Source: Asterella californica
Lineage: Eukaryota > Streptophyta > Marchantiopsida > Marchantiales > Aytoniaceae
Direction of reading: 5' to 3'
Assembly: GCA_036924285.1 (NCBI GenBank)
Contig: JAYKYS010000025.1
Coordinates: forward strand, 310,001-374,000
Length of the DNA: 64,000 nucleotides
A program made the position numbers and the translations under genes. The notes under the pieces are model-generated. The model made no database searches and was not told the origin of the DNA. It saw only the letters and a list, made by a program, of their open reading frames with translations. Shown here one piece after another: positions 33,447 through 43,220 of this stretch (within the stretch, counting starts at the first letter, position 1; every line of letters starts with the position of its first letter).

Positions 33447-33911
33447 TTATCTCTCGTGTGATAGACTATCTCCATCCTCGCTAGAGGTCTTCACTCGTTC
33501 CGTTTCTACACTCAACCTTCTCTCCAGACCTTCGGCTACAGTTTCAAGCAGAGCAACCACTGCGCTACACTCGTGCTCAACTGGAATGCCATCCACTCCA
33601 CATCTAGGACAAAAGGTTGTAGGGTCAATGACGGCTTGTCTAGGGGAAGAAGGACCTATGTGTAAGCTTAAGTCGACCAACCCTCTTCGCTCACGCAAAA
33701 GTCTATTCTTTGTAGGACACTTGCTCACTTTATGTCCTTCTTCTCCACACAAAAAGCACCTCGAGTTCTTCTCCTGGTTCTTACGACTACTCTCTGCTTC
33801 TTCCTCAAATTCTAGTCGAAATTCTCCTTTCGCCAGATCAGCGGTAACTATCACCGCATAGCCTTGAGGGATCTTGCTCAACCTCAATTTCCACTCTTGC
33901 TGTCCTTCCAT
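33447..33911 (-). CDS. A2 ORF0: 154-aa protein with two Cys/His clusters, upstream of gag
   Basis: An ATG-started frame in the region between leader and gag, in the same frame as gag but separated by 135 bases with two in-frame TAA stops. The N-terminal 45 residues are charged. Residues 52-65 form a classical zinc knuckle (C52, C55, H60, C65; CFLCGEEGHKVSKC). Residues 101-115 hold a second cluster, C-x2-C-x8-H-x-C (CPRCGVDGIPVEHEC), followed by a predicted amphipathic helix. A1 has an almost identical copy, and the diverged F2 family keeps the second cluster with identical spacing, which suggests selection. Extra frames before gag are not a standard part of Ty3/gypsy elements. An RNA-binding or packaging role is inference; I recognise no family. 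Confidence 0.8.
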   Translation of the reverse strand: MEGQQEWKLRLSKIPQGYAVIVTADLAKGEFRLEFEEEAESSRKNQEKNSRCFLCGEEGHKVSKCPTKNRLLRERRGLVDLSLHIGPSSPRQAVIDPTTFCPRCGVDGIPVEHECSAVVALLETVAEGLERRLSVETERVKTSSEDGDSLSHER

Positions 33912-34481
33912 GACGATGATCTGTCATACATCTCTCTCGCTCTATAGTTTGTTTGACACTTTTTTATCACTCGACTATCTTCTCGCTTAACAATCTCTCA
34001 CATTACTAAGTAGAAGCTTAACTTGTCAACCCTGAGCCTCAGAGATCGAACATAACCCTCTCAAGAATTCTGTAATTCTTTCACTCTTTTACTTCAGCAA
34101 GCGATATAACAGATTTGACCCCCCTTCGCTTCGAATGCCATAACTCCAATTCTACTCGATCAATTCACGCATGATTTGGGTGCCTAGATAGCTTATCTTG
34201 CAAGCTATCAGCATGGAAGATTTCAAGGTCTAACTCTAAAAACTGAAAATATGAAAATGACTGTAAACTCCTTCCCGAGAGCTCACTATTTGATACCGAA
34301 AAACCCCCTTAACTTCCGAAAGACATAATTCTCTCCTCACAATTGATCTCTCGGAGATATCAAGCTTATTGGAAAGCTTATCTTGCCCTCTATAACATGG
34401 TGTATGTACAAAGGTTCTGAACTCATGCTCGAAAACAGACATGAACTGTACTAACGACTACATACGAATCTTTGTATCGAG
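33912..34481 (-). other. A2 5' leader
   Basis: About 590 bases separate the 5' LTR and ORF0. A short frame of 68 codons (34236-34442) is open here and at the same place in A1 (73 codons, 17862-18083), but it has no recognisable motif and may simply be conserved because the copies are young. No other feature is seen. Confidence 0.5.
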
Positions 34482-34499
34482 GTCCCGGCAACGGAACCA
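34482..34499 (-). other. A2 primer-binding site, tRNA-Glu type
   Basis: Same 18 bases as in A1 (minus strand TGGTTCCGTTGCCGGGAC), three bases from the LTR end. It marks the right LTR as the 5' one and fixes the element's direction. Confidence 0.65.
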
Positions 34500-34502
34500 A
34501 AA

Positions 34503-35302
34503 TGTAAGCCGGCCTGTCTCTCACCCAGGGGTACCTCAGATGACTAGGATTACTAGTGCACCCTAATTACAAAGATTTAAGTACACCCATGCTCACTTCA
34601 CTCAACTCTCTGACCCGTATGGTCACATCGGTACCTCTAATAGCGTTCCTGCACACAAGTTCTAATCCCGCTCTCAACATTACATCGCAAAATACTCAAG
34701 GACTCCCAAGGTCTCCAATGCTCACTTTACTTACAGTCAGGAAAAATGAGAGTGTCTTCCACCTTCTCAACTCCTCCTTATATACTCTACAACTTCTTAC
34801 CGTGGTAACTTTCACTAAGTTACGTTACCTCATGGTAAGTGCGCAATCCAAAATAGTAAAACTTCTAAAGGCTACTAAGACTCAAGAATAGCACACACAT
34901 TACTTGTTCTACTTTACTAAAGTAAGAGATTCTCCTACTTTAGCTTTTGTAAAGTGTTAACTTTCCACGCTATCCAGTCGAAAGACGACAACACACTAAT
35001 ACGTCTTTTGAGGAGCATCTTTAGATCTTTGTGCATGACTTTTCATCATGCATCCAATCAGCGATGGTCAACAAAGTTACATACTTTTGGAAAGCATATT
35101 TAGAGCTCCGCACTTGTCCTATAGTGCCATAGTGGAACCTCTAATAGTTTCCTCAACTTAGTTATAACTATCTCAGCTAGTTATGACTACTTTTGATCAC
35201 TCTAAATTTAGATCTTCAAACTAGAGTAACCTTTAAGATAGTCATACTTAATGAAATGTATATAAGCATACACACAAATAATGGGATACTTGTGGTGTGA
35301 CA
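34503..35302 (-). repeat. A2 5' LTR (800 bp)
   Basis: Looks identical to 27672-28471. Begins (minus strand) TGTCACACC and ends GGCTTACA. Confidence 0.95.
34776..34784 (-). promoter_or_regulatory. TATA box of the A2 5' LTR
   Basis: TATATAAGG on the minus strand, about 520 bases into the LTR, dividing a long U3 from R-U5. The same motif is present in both A1 LTRs. Confidence 0.6.
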
Positions 35303-35306
35303 GTAC

Positions 35307-36077
35307 AGCCAATCCATACTCTATGGATCAAGCTACGAAATGGCTTGTTACGGGTTTACCTATTGAGATGGAGATTTGGTGTCGTTGTGGGAAGATGGAC
35401 GCCATTGAGGAGATTGTTGCTTCAGCAGAAGCATTTGAATCATCCACCGTCGGAAGTAAAGGTGGATGGATAAAAAGGAAGAAGAAAGGAAAGAAAGACA
35501 AGAAGGAGAAGAAGGAAGAGAAGTCGAGTCGACGAAAGAAGCATATGAAAGGTCGACGGGAGCCCTCATCCTCCGAAGTATCTTATGAAGATGAGTCATC
35601 TTCGGCCGAAGTCGAAGACTCTTCATCAGCGAGCTCATCTTCTTCGAGCGAGGAAGAACAAAGAATGAAACGAAGTTCTTCGTCCAAGGAAAAAAATGTT
35701 CGAAGGAGAGGAAAGGTAAAGCCAAAGGGGATAGCAATCAACTTATGGAGGAGATGATTAAAGGGTTTGCAGATCTGAAAGTGCAAATGGTACGATCTCC
35801 CGAAAGGAGAAAGTCACCTTCTTCATCCCGCTCGAGCTTATGGTGTACGACGTGTGGAAAACCAGGACATGCTAATACGGAATGTAACAATAACAGAACA
35901 TATCAGGCACAGTCACTCCAATGGGCGCCTGCTTTCGAATCGTATTATAGCTCATTCTTTGTGAAAACTTCGACGAAGTATATGGAGTACAAACGAATAC
36001 ACCTCCACAACTGCCAACAATTATCCCAATTCAACCTATACCAACTCAAAGGTTTGCACCAAGAGAGAAGACCCTAA
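35307..36077 (+). pseudogene. Element D gag remnant, 3' part with zinc knuckle
   Basis: Continues the capsid frame of 27219-27671 (SMDQATKWLVTGL, MDAIEEIVASAEAFE) and then a long Lys-rich and Ser/Glu-rich linker. The frame is lost near 35757. In another frame at 35745-36077 the homologous reading resumes with a zinc knuckle CTTCGKPGHANTEC (C-x2-C-x4-H-x4-C). So there is at least one frameshift besides the TGA in the 5' part. No protease or RT follows, because F2 sequence in inverted orientation begins at about 36110. Confidence 0.75.
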
Positions 36078-36109
36078 ATGTATCTCAGAAACGTTTGATG
36101 AGTCTAGCA

Positions 36110-36715
36110 GGAGCATCATCCCATGGGTCTTGTTTTTAATGCACACAAAGTCAATAACTTAAGTCCCACCACTAATATGAAGTCAAAAAGGAAATAAAGG
36201 ATATTTTCCACCTCCTTTTTATTTTTTAAACAAGATGATAAAATAGTAGTGCTCACTATTTAAGAAATATATGAATTCTATCCAAAAGTACAACTAATTT
36301 TAACCATAATTAACTTTAGCTTGTTATGATTAACTTGATACCTCCTTAAAGTACATGGGTAGCAAATAAACATTATCCACACTTAGTTTTAACTAGATCG
36401 TTATATTGTATCCAAGGATTAAATTTTCGCACCATCCTCAGAGTGAAGAAAGAAACTTCTTCCTAAGTCCTCTTGAATATGATGATATCATACAACATTA
36501 CCCAATCTCTGACTTGAAAAGGTTTTATCTCCCTCTTGCTGTCATAACTCTTCTTTTGATACACTTGAGCTCGTTCTATCCGGAAATTGCTATCGCTCGA
36601 GTCTCTTCCAACTCCATGAGTTGTTCCTTCTTTGATCTGACGACGTCTTCTCCTCTCAACCTCTTCAACTTTCGTTGAATAGTTTGAAAAGAATTCAATT
36701 CGAATTCGTCACAAA
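36110..36715 (-). mobile_element. F2 fragment: integrase C-terminus plus part of its LTR
   Basis: The minus strand of 36410-36715 aligns with the integrase tail of the F2 copy at 48242-49264 (LMELEETRA segment, Ser-rich end). 36110-36410 aligns with the first about 350 bases of the LTR that follows there (49278 onward). Both are clearly diverged, with stops in the coding part. The LTR is cut off at about 36110 next to the D gag. Confidence 0.7.
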
Positions 36716-37299
36716 GATAAAGAAAATATCTTGCTGAAGACGTCCCAATCTTTGATGAGCATGAAGAACATCGTGCACTTAAATGCTTCATGCGGGAGTC
36801 ACGTGTAGAGGCTGAAGGAACACAAGATCAACGTGTTATCGATGATAGTCTAGTCCTTAGACGTCAGCGAACAGGGTCTTTGCACTCGTCATCCCATCAT
36901 CATCAGATGGACAGTCTGTTGCATTCGTACTTGTACAAGAAGAACCAACAAGATGCTAAGCCAAAAGGATAAGATTCCTCGACGTTCTTTAGATGTGAGA
37001 GGCTACCATCATACACTAATGATAATGAAGAAAACGAATCTATGACGACATTAAGAACGAGACCAGATGTTAGGCTATTACTCATTGTCGTGTGAGTGCA
37101 CAGGTGGTCCAGATCCCTTTGGATCGGGACCACTTGTATCCACCACCAGATCCCATCCACCAGATCTCAGTTGTATCGTCCTTTTGAAGATCTCCACAAT
37201 TCAAGGTAGAGATCGTTCCAGATTCAGACTGTGAGTAGAAGCTTCGTCGATGAACTTCGAAAAAAGATGCATTAGAACGTATATTCTCACTATTATAAT
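36716..37299. other. No assignable feature
   Basis: Moderately AT-rich sequence without a convincing frame or repeat. It lies between the F2 fragment and the GGNH pseudogene and may hold further decayed exons of the latter, but I cannot show that. Confidence 0.4.
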
Positions 37300-38344
37300 T
37301 TTATTGTGATAGTAGATGAAAAAGATTGTCCTTCAAAAGCTGATTGGCATTCGAACTTCCCTTCAACGTGACATTTTAATGTTATTGGTGGTAACCACAA
37401 CGCTCATGCCCAAATGAAACTTGTGAATCAATATCTTTGTTGCTATCTGCAATTTGAGATGTGTAACTATATTGTCTACGCGGTTCTCACAAATCAAAGG
37501 CGGCACTATTCGCACATGATGATAATGCCGACTTGGATGTCAGTCAAAAATATACTTTCATACAGTAAGTGGAGTATTTTCACAAACAGTTAGTGAAGAA
37601 GCAATTACTAGTACGGTCGAGCTGAGGATTAGCCATGGACACTCACAACTGTTCTGACGTCAAGACGTGACAGAAGGGGATGCTGAACCTAGAAGAACAC
37701 TTCCAGTGCGTTTTTCGTCAAGGTACCTTCTGGATGTCCAAGAAAGAATCTTTTATAAGTGGGAGAAGAAATTGCTGAAATGTCAAAAAGCTGTTGCTTC
37801 TAGACTGAAGAAAAAAGATGATGACATGAAAGTGGTTTGGTTCAAGACTCTTCAAGGTGTAAATGACAAGAAGAAGCTTTCTATTCTCCTTCGTGTGGAA
37901 GCTGGAGAGTTGAGCATGGAGGAAATGCAAAAGGAATGTGAACGATCTAAAATCATGGAAGTCATTGCTAACACGTTTCTCCAACAAGTTGGTTTGGAGT
38001 CTCCGTCTGTTGACAAAAAGATGAAGACGAATGAGTCCAAGACACTCCTCAAGAAGAGAAACATGAAGACGAAGACATTATTGGAGATATTACCTCACTA
38101 GTTTCTCGATTTCACACATAGAATTAAGAAATATGCTAAAGCAGTTGAACAAGGAGACCTAGAACCACATCATGATCTCGACTTCGTTTCTGTAATTGGG
38201 CACGAGAATGGTCATCTTATTCTTGCAAGTGATAAGTTTTCATACAGATGTACGGAACATAACACCGGTTGTCCAAAACTAGTTGTACATTCTGACCATT
38301 GTGGATATTTCGTACGATTTGGACTTCAAAGAATATTTACACGA
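37300..38344 (+). pseudogene. Decayed gene with a ParB-like GGNH motif
   Basis: Plus-strand reading in one main frame, broken by several stops. It begins with an acidic segment and then VIGGNHNAHAQMKLVNQY at about 37384-37437. This resembles the GG-[NQ]-H signature of ParB/sulfiredoxin-like folds, followed some 30 residues later by a VYAVLTNQRRHYSH-type segment. A 144-codon stretch (37667-38101) without stops is rich in Lys and Glu (KKLSILLRVEAGELSMEEMQ). After a TAG the same frame continues with a DLDFVSVIGHENGHLILASD segment. It is cut at 38344 by an LTR start. Not an LTR-element protein that I recognise. The ParB-like reading is tentative. Confidence 0.4.
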
Positions 38345-39110
38345 TGTCATGTTATGACACGGCTCACATGTGAATTTAGCGTAGAACTTGTATTGCGTTG
38401 ATTTTTGTGTTTTGCAAATCTTTTTGTGTAACTCGTCTGGTAGTGTATTAAGTGTCATGTTCACGATTATCTATGATGTGAGATCTCACATGATGAGACG
38501 TGTCAGCTCAGTGATCCATGGACATTCACGTGAATGACTCTTGTCGTCAAAGTTGGATATAATATAGAGGGTTGAGGTATTCTTCCTTGCATAATTTTTC
38601 GTGAGTGTCTTACATAGAGGATGAGGAGCTGTGAGACTTGAACTCATGGACGAGAGATTGATCCATTTTCCGAATCTTCAATTTGGAATCCGTTCCATAT
38701 TAAGCTTCACTACATCCATCGCAATCACTTTTGACAATGGTTTGTTGTCTACTTTGGTGAAGAGTTCATGAGGAAGGTGATGGACTTGCCTACTCCGGTG
38801 GTCTTTTCAATCATCACGTACGGAGAGAACTGAAACATGACTGTGTACATCTTACTTTGATGAGTGAACGGATCTGAAGGAATTACAATCAAGTGATTGC
38901 TTTCTCATTTCTTTTTTCGTACTTTTCATCGTAGATCGATTCAAGATCATTATCTTGACTTAGTATTGAATCTCATGTATTTTGATACCATTATTATCTT
39001 TATTGCTCGGCAAGGATGATTATCTTGTGTTAAGTTTGGGTCTGAAGTATTTTGGTTCAAGCTTTGAAGGTGGGAGAGTGCTTAGGGTTACAACTAGATC
39101 TATAGTGTGG
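38345..39110 (+). repeat. Decayed G-type LTR, 5' portion
   Basis: Starts TGTCATGTTATGACACGGCT and follows the beginning of the G LTR (minus strand from 57660) for about 600 bases. This includes a protein-like segment that in the G LTR reads NPFHIKLHCIHRDHF, about half of whose third positions differ here. Both end that frame after the residues MTVYILL. No polypurine tract precedes it, so it is a solo or 5' LTR remnant. The end cannot be placed; 38880-39110 resembles 45655-45960. Confidence 0.6.
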
Positions 39111-40855
39111 TGGTGGTCCAAGAACTACATCATTTTTGTCGTGTCTGAATCGATCTAGTGCAACTGCGAGCTGCAAAGACAAAGGAGCTTGTTTTAACGA
39201 GTACGATTCTGAAAAACAGGATGTCTTTCAACTAAGCTCATCAATTCCGCAAAACTTAGTCTATCCATTCTGGTTAGTTCACGAAATAATCATTCAGAAG
39301 ATTTTCAAAATAATTTTTGAGAAAATCTTTGTTTTTGGAAAATGTAAAGTGATCATGCTTTCTTAAATATCAAGATGTATATATAGTATCTGGTATAACT
39401 TAAGAAATTCCTCATCAGAATCCGAATCAAATATTTGTTGGTTCTCATCGAAAAAACTAGTAAAACAACTTTTTACTTTACTCTCGAATTATCATTCTCC
39501 TGATAATTTTCGCTAGATTCATCAGAACTGGAAGAGTCTTCATCACTCCAAGAGTTTAACATCACACACATCTCCTCAATGGTCCTTAACAATGGCTTCT
39601 GGTATGAAACATCCGGCATGATGTAAAAAAAAATAACGAGAAAGCAACGGGAATGGAGACTTCTGTAGTGCTCGAGAATAAAACTGTAACACACAACCCT
39701 CGAACAAAATTCGCTCAAAGCTCACACACCAAACTCAATGACGGTAAGATTCTGTCTGATATACTTCACTGTGAACTGAACTATCTCGAGAAGGTTGTGC
39801 AGGAACTGTTGTAACTTTTATCAGTTTCAAATTTGAGACTGATGTCTTTAATGTTGCCACATTATAAGTATCACACTCCAAATTGACATTTGCATTTAAT
39901 CCATGTGCAAAGCTGTCATAGGAAATGAGACAAAAGCCGCGGGTCATTTCTGCGGGTACCTCCACACCCAATCGCAACCTTCTCGGTCGTTACTCGCAAC
40001 TACAGCCCATACTCGCTACGGACTCTAACTTTGACACCCCTATTGCAAATCTCAGTTTGCTCCGTACTAAGCAACATATATTTCCAGCATCAACTTCGAT
40101 TGTACAAACTTCCAGTACACAGCAACAGAAGGAACCAACAGGAACGTCGGCTGAAGTTGGCATGTTCCGTCAGCTGTTTAATGGAATGCGCTCTTGTGTG
40201 TGCAGAGCAGCAGCATTCGACCCTGGCTATATTCAAGAACGGAGGCTCCCAACCCATCATTGACAGCTGACGGAGGCCATTCTGCTTACAAGTAACTCTA
40301 GCAAGACTGAAAGAGAAATGTATATCCATAACGCTGAATTTATACAGGATAAATTAGTATCAAAACCATTGCGACCTTGATAGCCAGCAAGATGAATCAT
40401 ACATCCAGGCTGTGAATATTGCTTCGCTGGATCCATCCTTCCACCACGGAAACTGATCATGAGGAAGGTGGAGGCCTTCACACTGTACAAGAGTAGAAGC
40501 TGATCGGCTCAATATTCGAGTATCCTATAGCTAGGAGAGCAAATAGACTGAGAGAACAGCACCAGGGAGGTTAGTACCTCGACTCGACTGCTAGCTGGGG
40601 GGTCCCCACCTCTACAATCCGGGATCGGATAGTAGATCTCGACACTTCTGACATGATTGTCGAGAGGCAATCTAGAGACAACTTGGGGCTCTCGTACACA
40701 AACTAGTTTCCAGTGATTCTGACATGTCCTGCCTGCGTTGGGTGATCCCTGTTCCCCGTAGCTGGTTTTCTGGGCCTAAAGCTTGCGAAGCCCGAATCTT
40801 CACAGTCGTGGGAGACGACAATTGAGATCGTAGATCTCTGGGATTTCGGCTCAGC
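39111..40855. other. No supported gene
   Basis: Frames of 60-110 codons exist on both strands (for example 39473-39718 minus with an acidic Ser-rich end, 39925-40263 plus, 40257-40490 minus), but none has homologous context, introns I can place or a motif I recognise. Part may be promoter and 5' region of the gene at 40856. Confidence 0.4.
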
Positions 40856-41368
40856 ATGGCGATGGGAATGGGGCCGCAGGCTGGTCGTCATGATGTTTTC
40901 TTACGAGTTCCGGACGATGGCAGCTGCTGCACTTACGGTCAATGCACGACAACTTATTTGTCGTGCACTTATTACGTCTTCTTTGCTATCTTCAGTGTTC
41001 TGGCGTGCGTATTCGCGTTGATGATCCTGTTCTTTGGCCTTCAATGGATGGCATGGCTGGTCACAGACCTCATCATTCTAGCTATACTCTGGGCCACGTT
41101 CTGCTGCGTCTATGGTTGCTGTTGTTGTGGACGCAAGCAAACTCAGATTTTAGGCGCTACCCGCTCAGATCCAGCAATTGGTGTGCAGGTCGTGTATCCA
41201 GCAGCCGCACCCGTTGGAGTCAATGTACAGCTCGGTTACCCTGTGACAGGAATTGTCGACCACGGGTACCCAGTAACGCACCCGGCACCTGCACCCTCGT
41301 GGCCTACCCCTTCAGTTCCGCCGGGCCCCATAGCTCCTTATCAAGCTCCATACCCACAACCCTCGTAG
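40856..41368 (+). CDS. Small Cys-rich membrane protein with Pro-rich tail
   Basis: A 170-codon single-exon frame from ATG at 40856, with stops upstream in the same frame. Residues 1-37 are soluble with four Cys (two adjacent at 24-25). Two hydrophobic segments follow at about 38-62 and 66-88, the second with an Asp at 71. A dense Cys cluster at 83-91 with basic residues right after would suit palmitoylation at the membrane face. The remaining about 78 residues are Pro/Ala/Tyr-rich and contain the pentamer GYPVT twice, ten residues apart. The layout (Cys-rich head, transmembrane part, PxY-type tail) resembles small adaptor proteins that bind WW-domain ligases, but I do not recognise the family. 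It is the only frame in the window with no link to mobile elements and has a higher GC content than its surroundings. Confidence 0.6.
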   Translation: MAMGMGPQAGRHDVFLRVPDDGSCCTYGQCTTTYLSCTYYVFFAIFSVLACVFALMILFFGLQWMAWLVTDLIILAILWATFCCVYGCCCCGRKQTQILGATRSDPAIGVQVVYPAAAPVGVNVQLGYPVTGIVDHGYPVTHPAPAPSWPTPSVPPGPIAPYQAPYPQPS

Positions 41369-42213
41369 GCAGGTTCCAGTTCATGCTCGGCTCCTACCGC
41401 AGCAACACCACGACAACTGTTTCAGTGCAAATACTACAAAAAATTAGAAAATGTAAACATATTGTTTAGAAAAAATGTTTTTAAAAAATTCCAATGATTC
41501 CTCCTCTTGTTTCACGGCGGTACCAGAGAATAAAAGATAAATGCAGTTCATTCGGCTGGTTTTTGAGTCCTTTGAAATCCAAGAGTGCTGACACCACGGG
41601 GGTTTCCAGACGCTGATGTGTTTATGTAAATGTTTGTCGTTTGTCGCTTTGTTGCTGTACAAAGCGCTTCTTCCTTCTCCATCCAAGATTTCACTCAAAC
41701 ATACACTCAAGGTTCTTTGCTCTTATCACCCCGGTGAAATGACTGTGTTCGGATCGGAGAATTCAGTCATGGTCGCACGAAGAACAACGAAAGAAGCTCG
41801 AACTTGGCAGTTTCGTTAAGAACAAGTGTAAGTTCCGGTAAGAACAAGTGTAAGTTAGATTAGACTGTAGACGGCCTTGTTTGCCCTAGCGAGTGACCAT
41901 TTTAGAGTCGTGAGTACAAAATCAGAACCGTCATTGGCGAGGTGAGATTATGTATGATCCAAATATGTACAGAGGGATAAATCCGAGCAGTAAGCTCTCC
42001 ATGACAAGGACAAAATGAGTCTTTTCTTTCGCATGTAGGGGAAGTTTGAAGTTTAAACTCTCACATGTTTTTTTATTCTTGTGCAAGATTCTGAATAAAG
42101 TGACAATGAATCATGCTTACGATTGAGATACAAAGCTATCGGTTGTCTTGTGGACGTTTCAAAATGCAGAGAAAATAAGGACATGCTAGACATCATTTTT
42201 CCTAACATCTAAC
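41369..42213. other. 3' flank of the membrane-protein gene
   Basis: No gene seen. It holds a 22-bp tandem duplication at about 41818-41856 (AAGAACAAGTGTAAGTT repeated with a CCGGT spacer). The right end passes into integrase sequence. Confidence 0.5.
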
Positions 42214-42582
42214 ATGATACAGATTATACGAGTTGAATTTGATGTACCTACTTACAGAATTTTGTTTGAAGATAGATTGTCAGTGGAAGAGAGCAAACTA
42301 TTACGAGTCAAGGAATCCAAGAGATTAACAGAAGTTATCCAAATGAAGCGGAAAGAGAAGCACGATAAGAAGATATGTAAAGTGGATATTAAAGATGGCG
42401 ATTTATTGATGTTGTATGACAATAGATATACTAAGTTTCCAAAGAAGTTGCACTTACGTTGGATGGGTCTTTATAAAGTACCGCGTCGTTATAGTAATGG
42501 TTTTGTTCATTTGGAGGAACTTGATGAAACATTGTTAGCCAATCGAGTCAATGGATGGAGAATCAAGAGATCCTACTCTTGA
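42214..42582 (+). pseudogene. Integrase C-terminal fragment of another gypsy-type element
   Basis: A frame of 122 codons with the signature of the integrase end: DGDLLMLYDNRYTKFPKK, a Trp-Met-Gly-Leu-Tyr version of the GPY/F module, a LEELDE strand and an RVNGWRIKRSY close. This tail type differs from those of A, B and F2. Nothing upstream can be read as the rest of integrase, so it is a 3' fragment. A purine-rich tract and an LTR follow in the correct order. Confidence 0.7.
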
Positions 42583-42609
42583 GTATTCACAGGGTCATTT
42601 CATAATTGA

Positions 42610-42620
42610 GAGGGAGAGTA
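42610..42620 (+). other. Polypurine tract before the LTR at 42621
   Basis: GAGGGAGAGTA adjoins the TGTGAAGCC LTR start. Confidence 0.55.
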
Positions 42621-43219
42621 TGTGAAGCCTTGATTTTTCACTTTTGTTAATTAATTGATTAGTTGTAAAATAAATAAGAAGAATAGATAGTGAAAGATAG
42701 AGGATAGAAGTAGAATAATGTTAATTAGAAGTTTAGAGAAGAAGATCTGTTCTTGAAGAACCAATTGAAATTGTGAAGTCAATTTTGATGAAAGTTCATG
42801 GATGTATTCTTCGGATGAAGAGCTTTCTAACGATATGTTGTGCGAGACAAACGGAGTCTGAATGACGAAGTTATTAACGATTGAAGTATCGATGAAGTAA
42901 GTGAGAAATGACTTCTTTGTACTTCGGCGGAACTGCAAAATCTTAACTGCGGCACGTGTGCTTAAAGCTATAAGAGCAGCGAGTTAGGTCATTTGTCGTA
43001 TTGCATCAACAGTGTTAAGAAAGGTGGAAAGACTTGTAGAAGTTTATCGGCGAAGAAGCTTGTCTGCGGCGAAGATTATTTAGAAGAAGAAGTTCTTTTC
43101 TTCGCACTCCACTTCCTTCTTCATACTTCACTCTCAACCTTCAAGTTTTATCACTAATTTGTTCTTCTTCGAGTGCACGGGATATAGACGTCCAAGTCAT
43201 CTCGACTTCAGACATTACA
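42621..43219 (+). repeat. LTR following the integrase fragment
   Basis: Starts TGTGAAGCC directly after the purine tract. The end is placed at ACATTACA (43219), where sequence character changes to coding-like. No second copy is in the window, so the end is uncertain. Confidence 0.5.
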
Positions 43220-43220
43220 T

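Larger units (their letters stand above)
27672..35302 (-). mobile_element. Element A2: complete, apparently intact LTR retrotransposon
   Basis: 7631 bp flanked by GTAC at 27668-27671 and 35303-35306. The two 800-bp LTRs look identical by eye. Minus-strand order: 5' LTR (34503-35302), tRNA-Glu-like primer site, leader of nearly 600 bases, ORF0, gag-pol of 1608 codons without a stop, polypurine tract, 3' LTR (27672-28471). All enzyme motifs needed are present. This is the only candidate autonomous element here, and it has landed in the gag of element D. Confidence 0.96.

Noticed and set aside
39925..40263. 112-codon plus-strand frame, and minus-strand frames at 39735-39977 and 40257-40490
   Set aside because: No motif, no homologous copy in the window and competing frames on both strands; not enough to call a gene.
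40942..41469. 175-codon frame overlapping the membrane-protein gene
   Set aside because: Shifted frame with Arg/Ser-rich random-looking composition; the 40856 frame has clear membrane segments.
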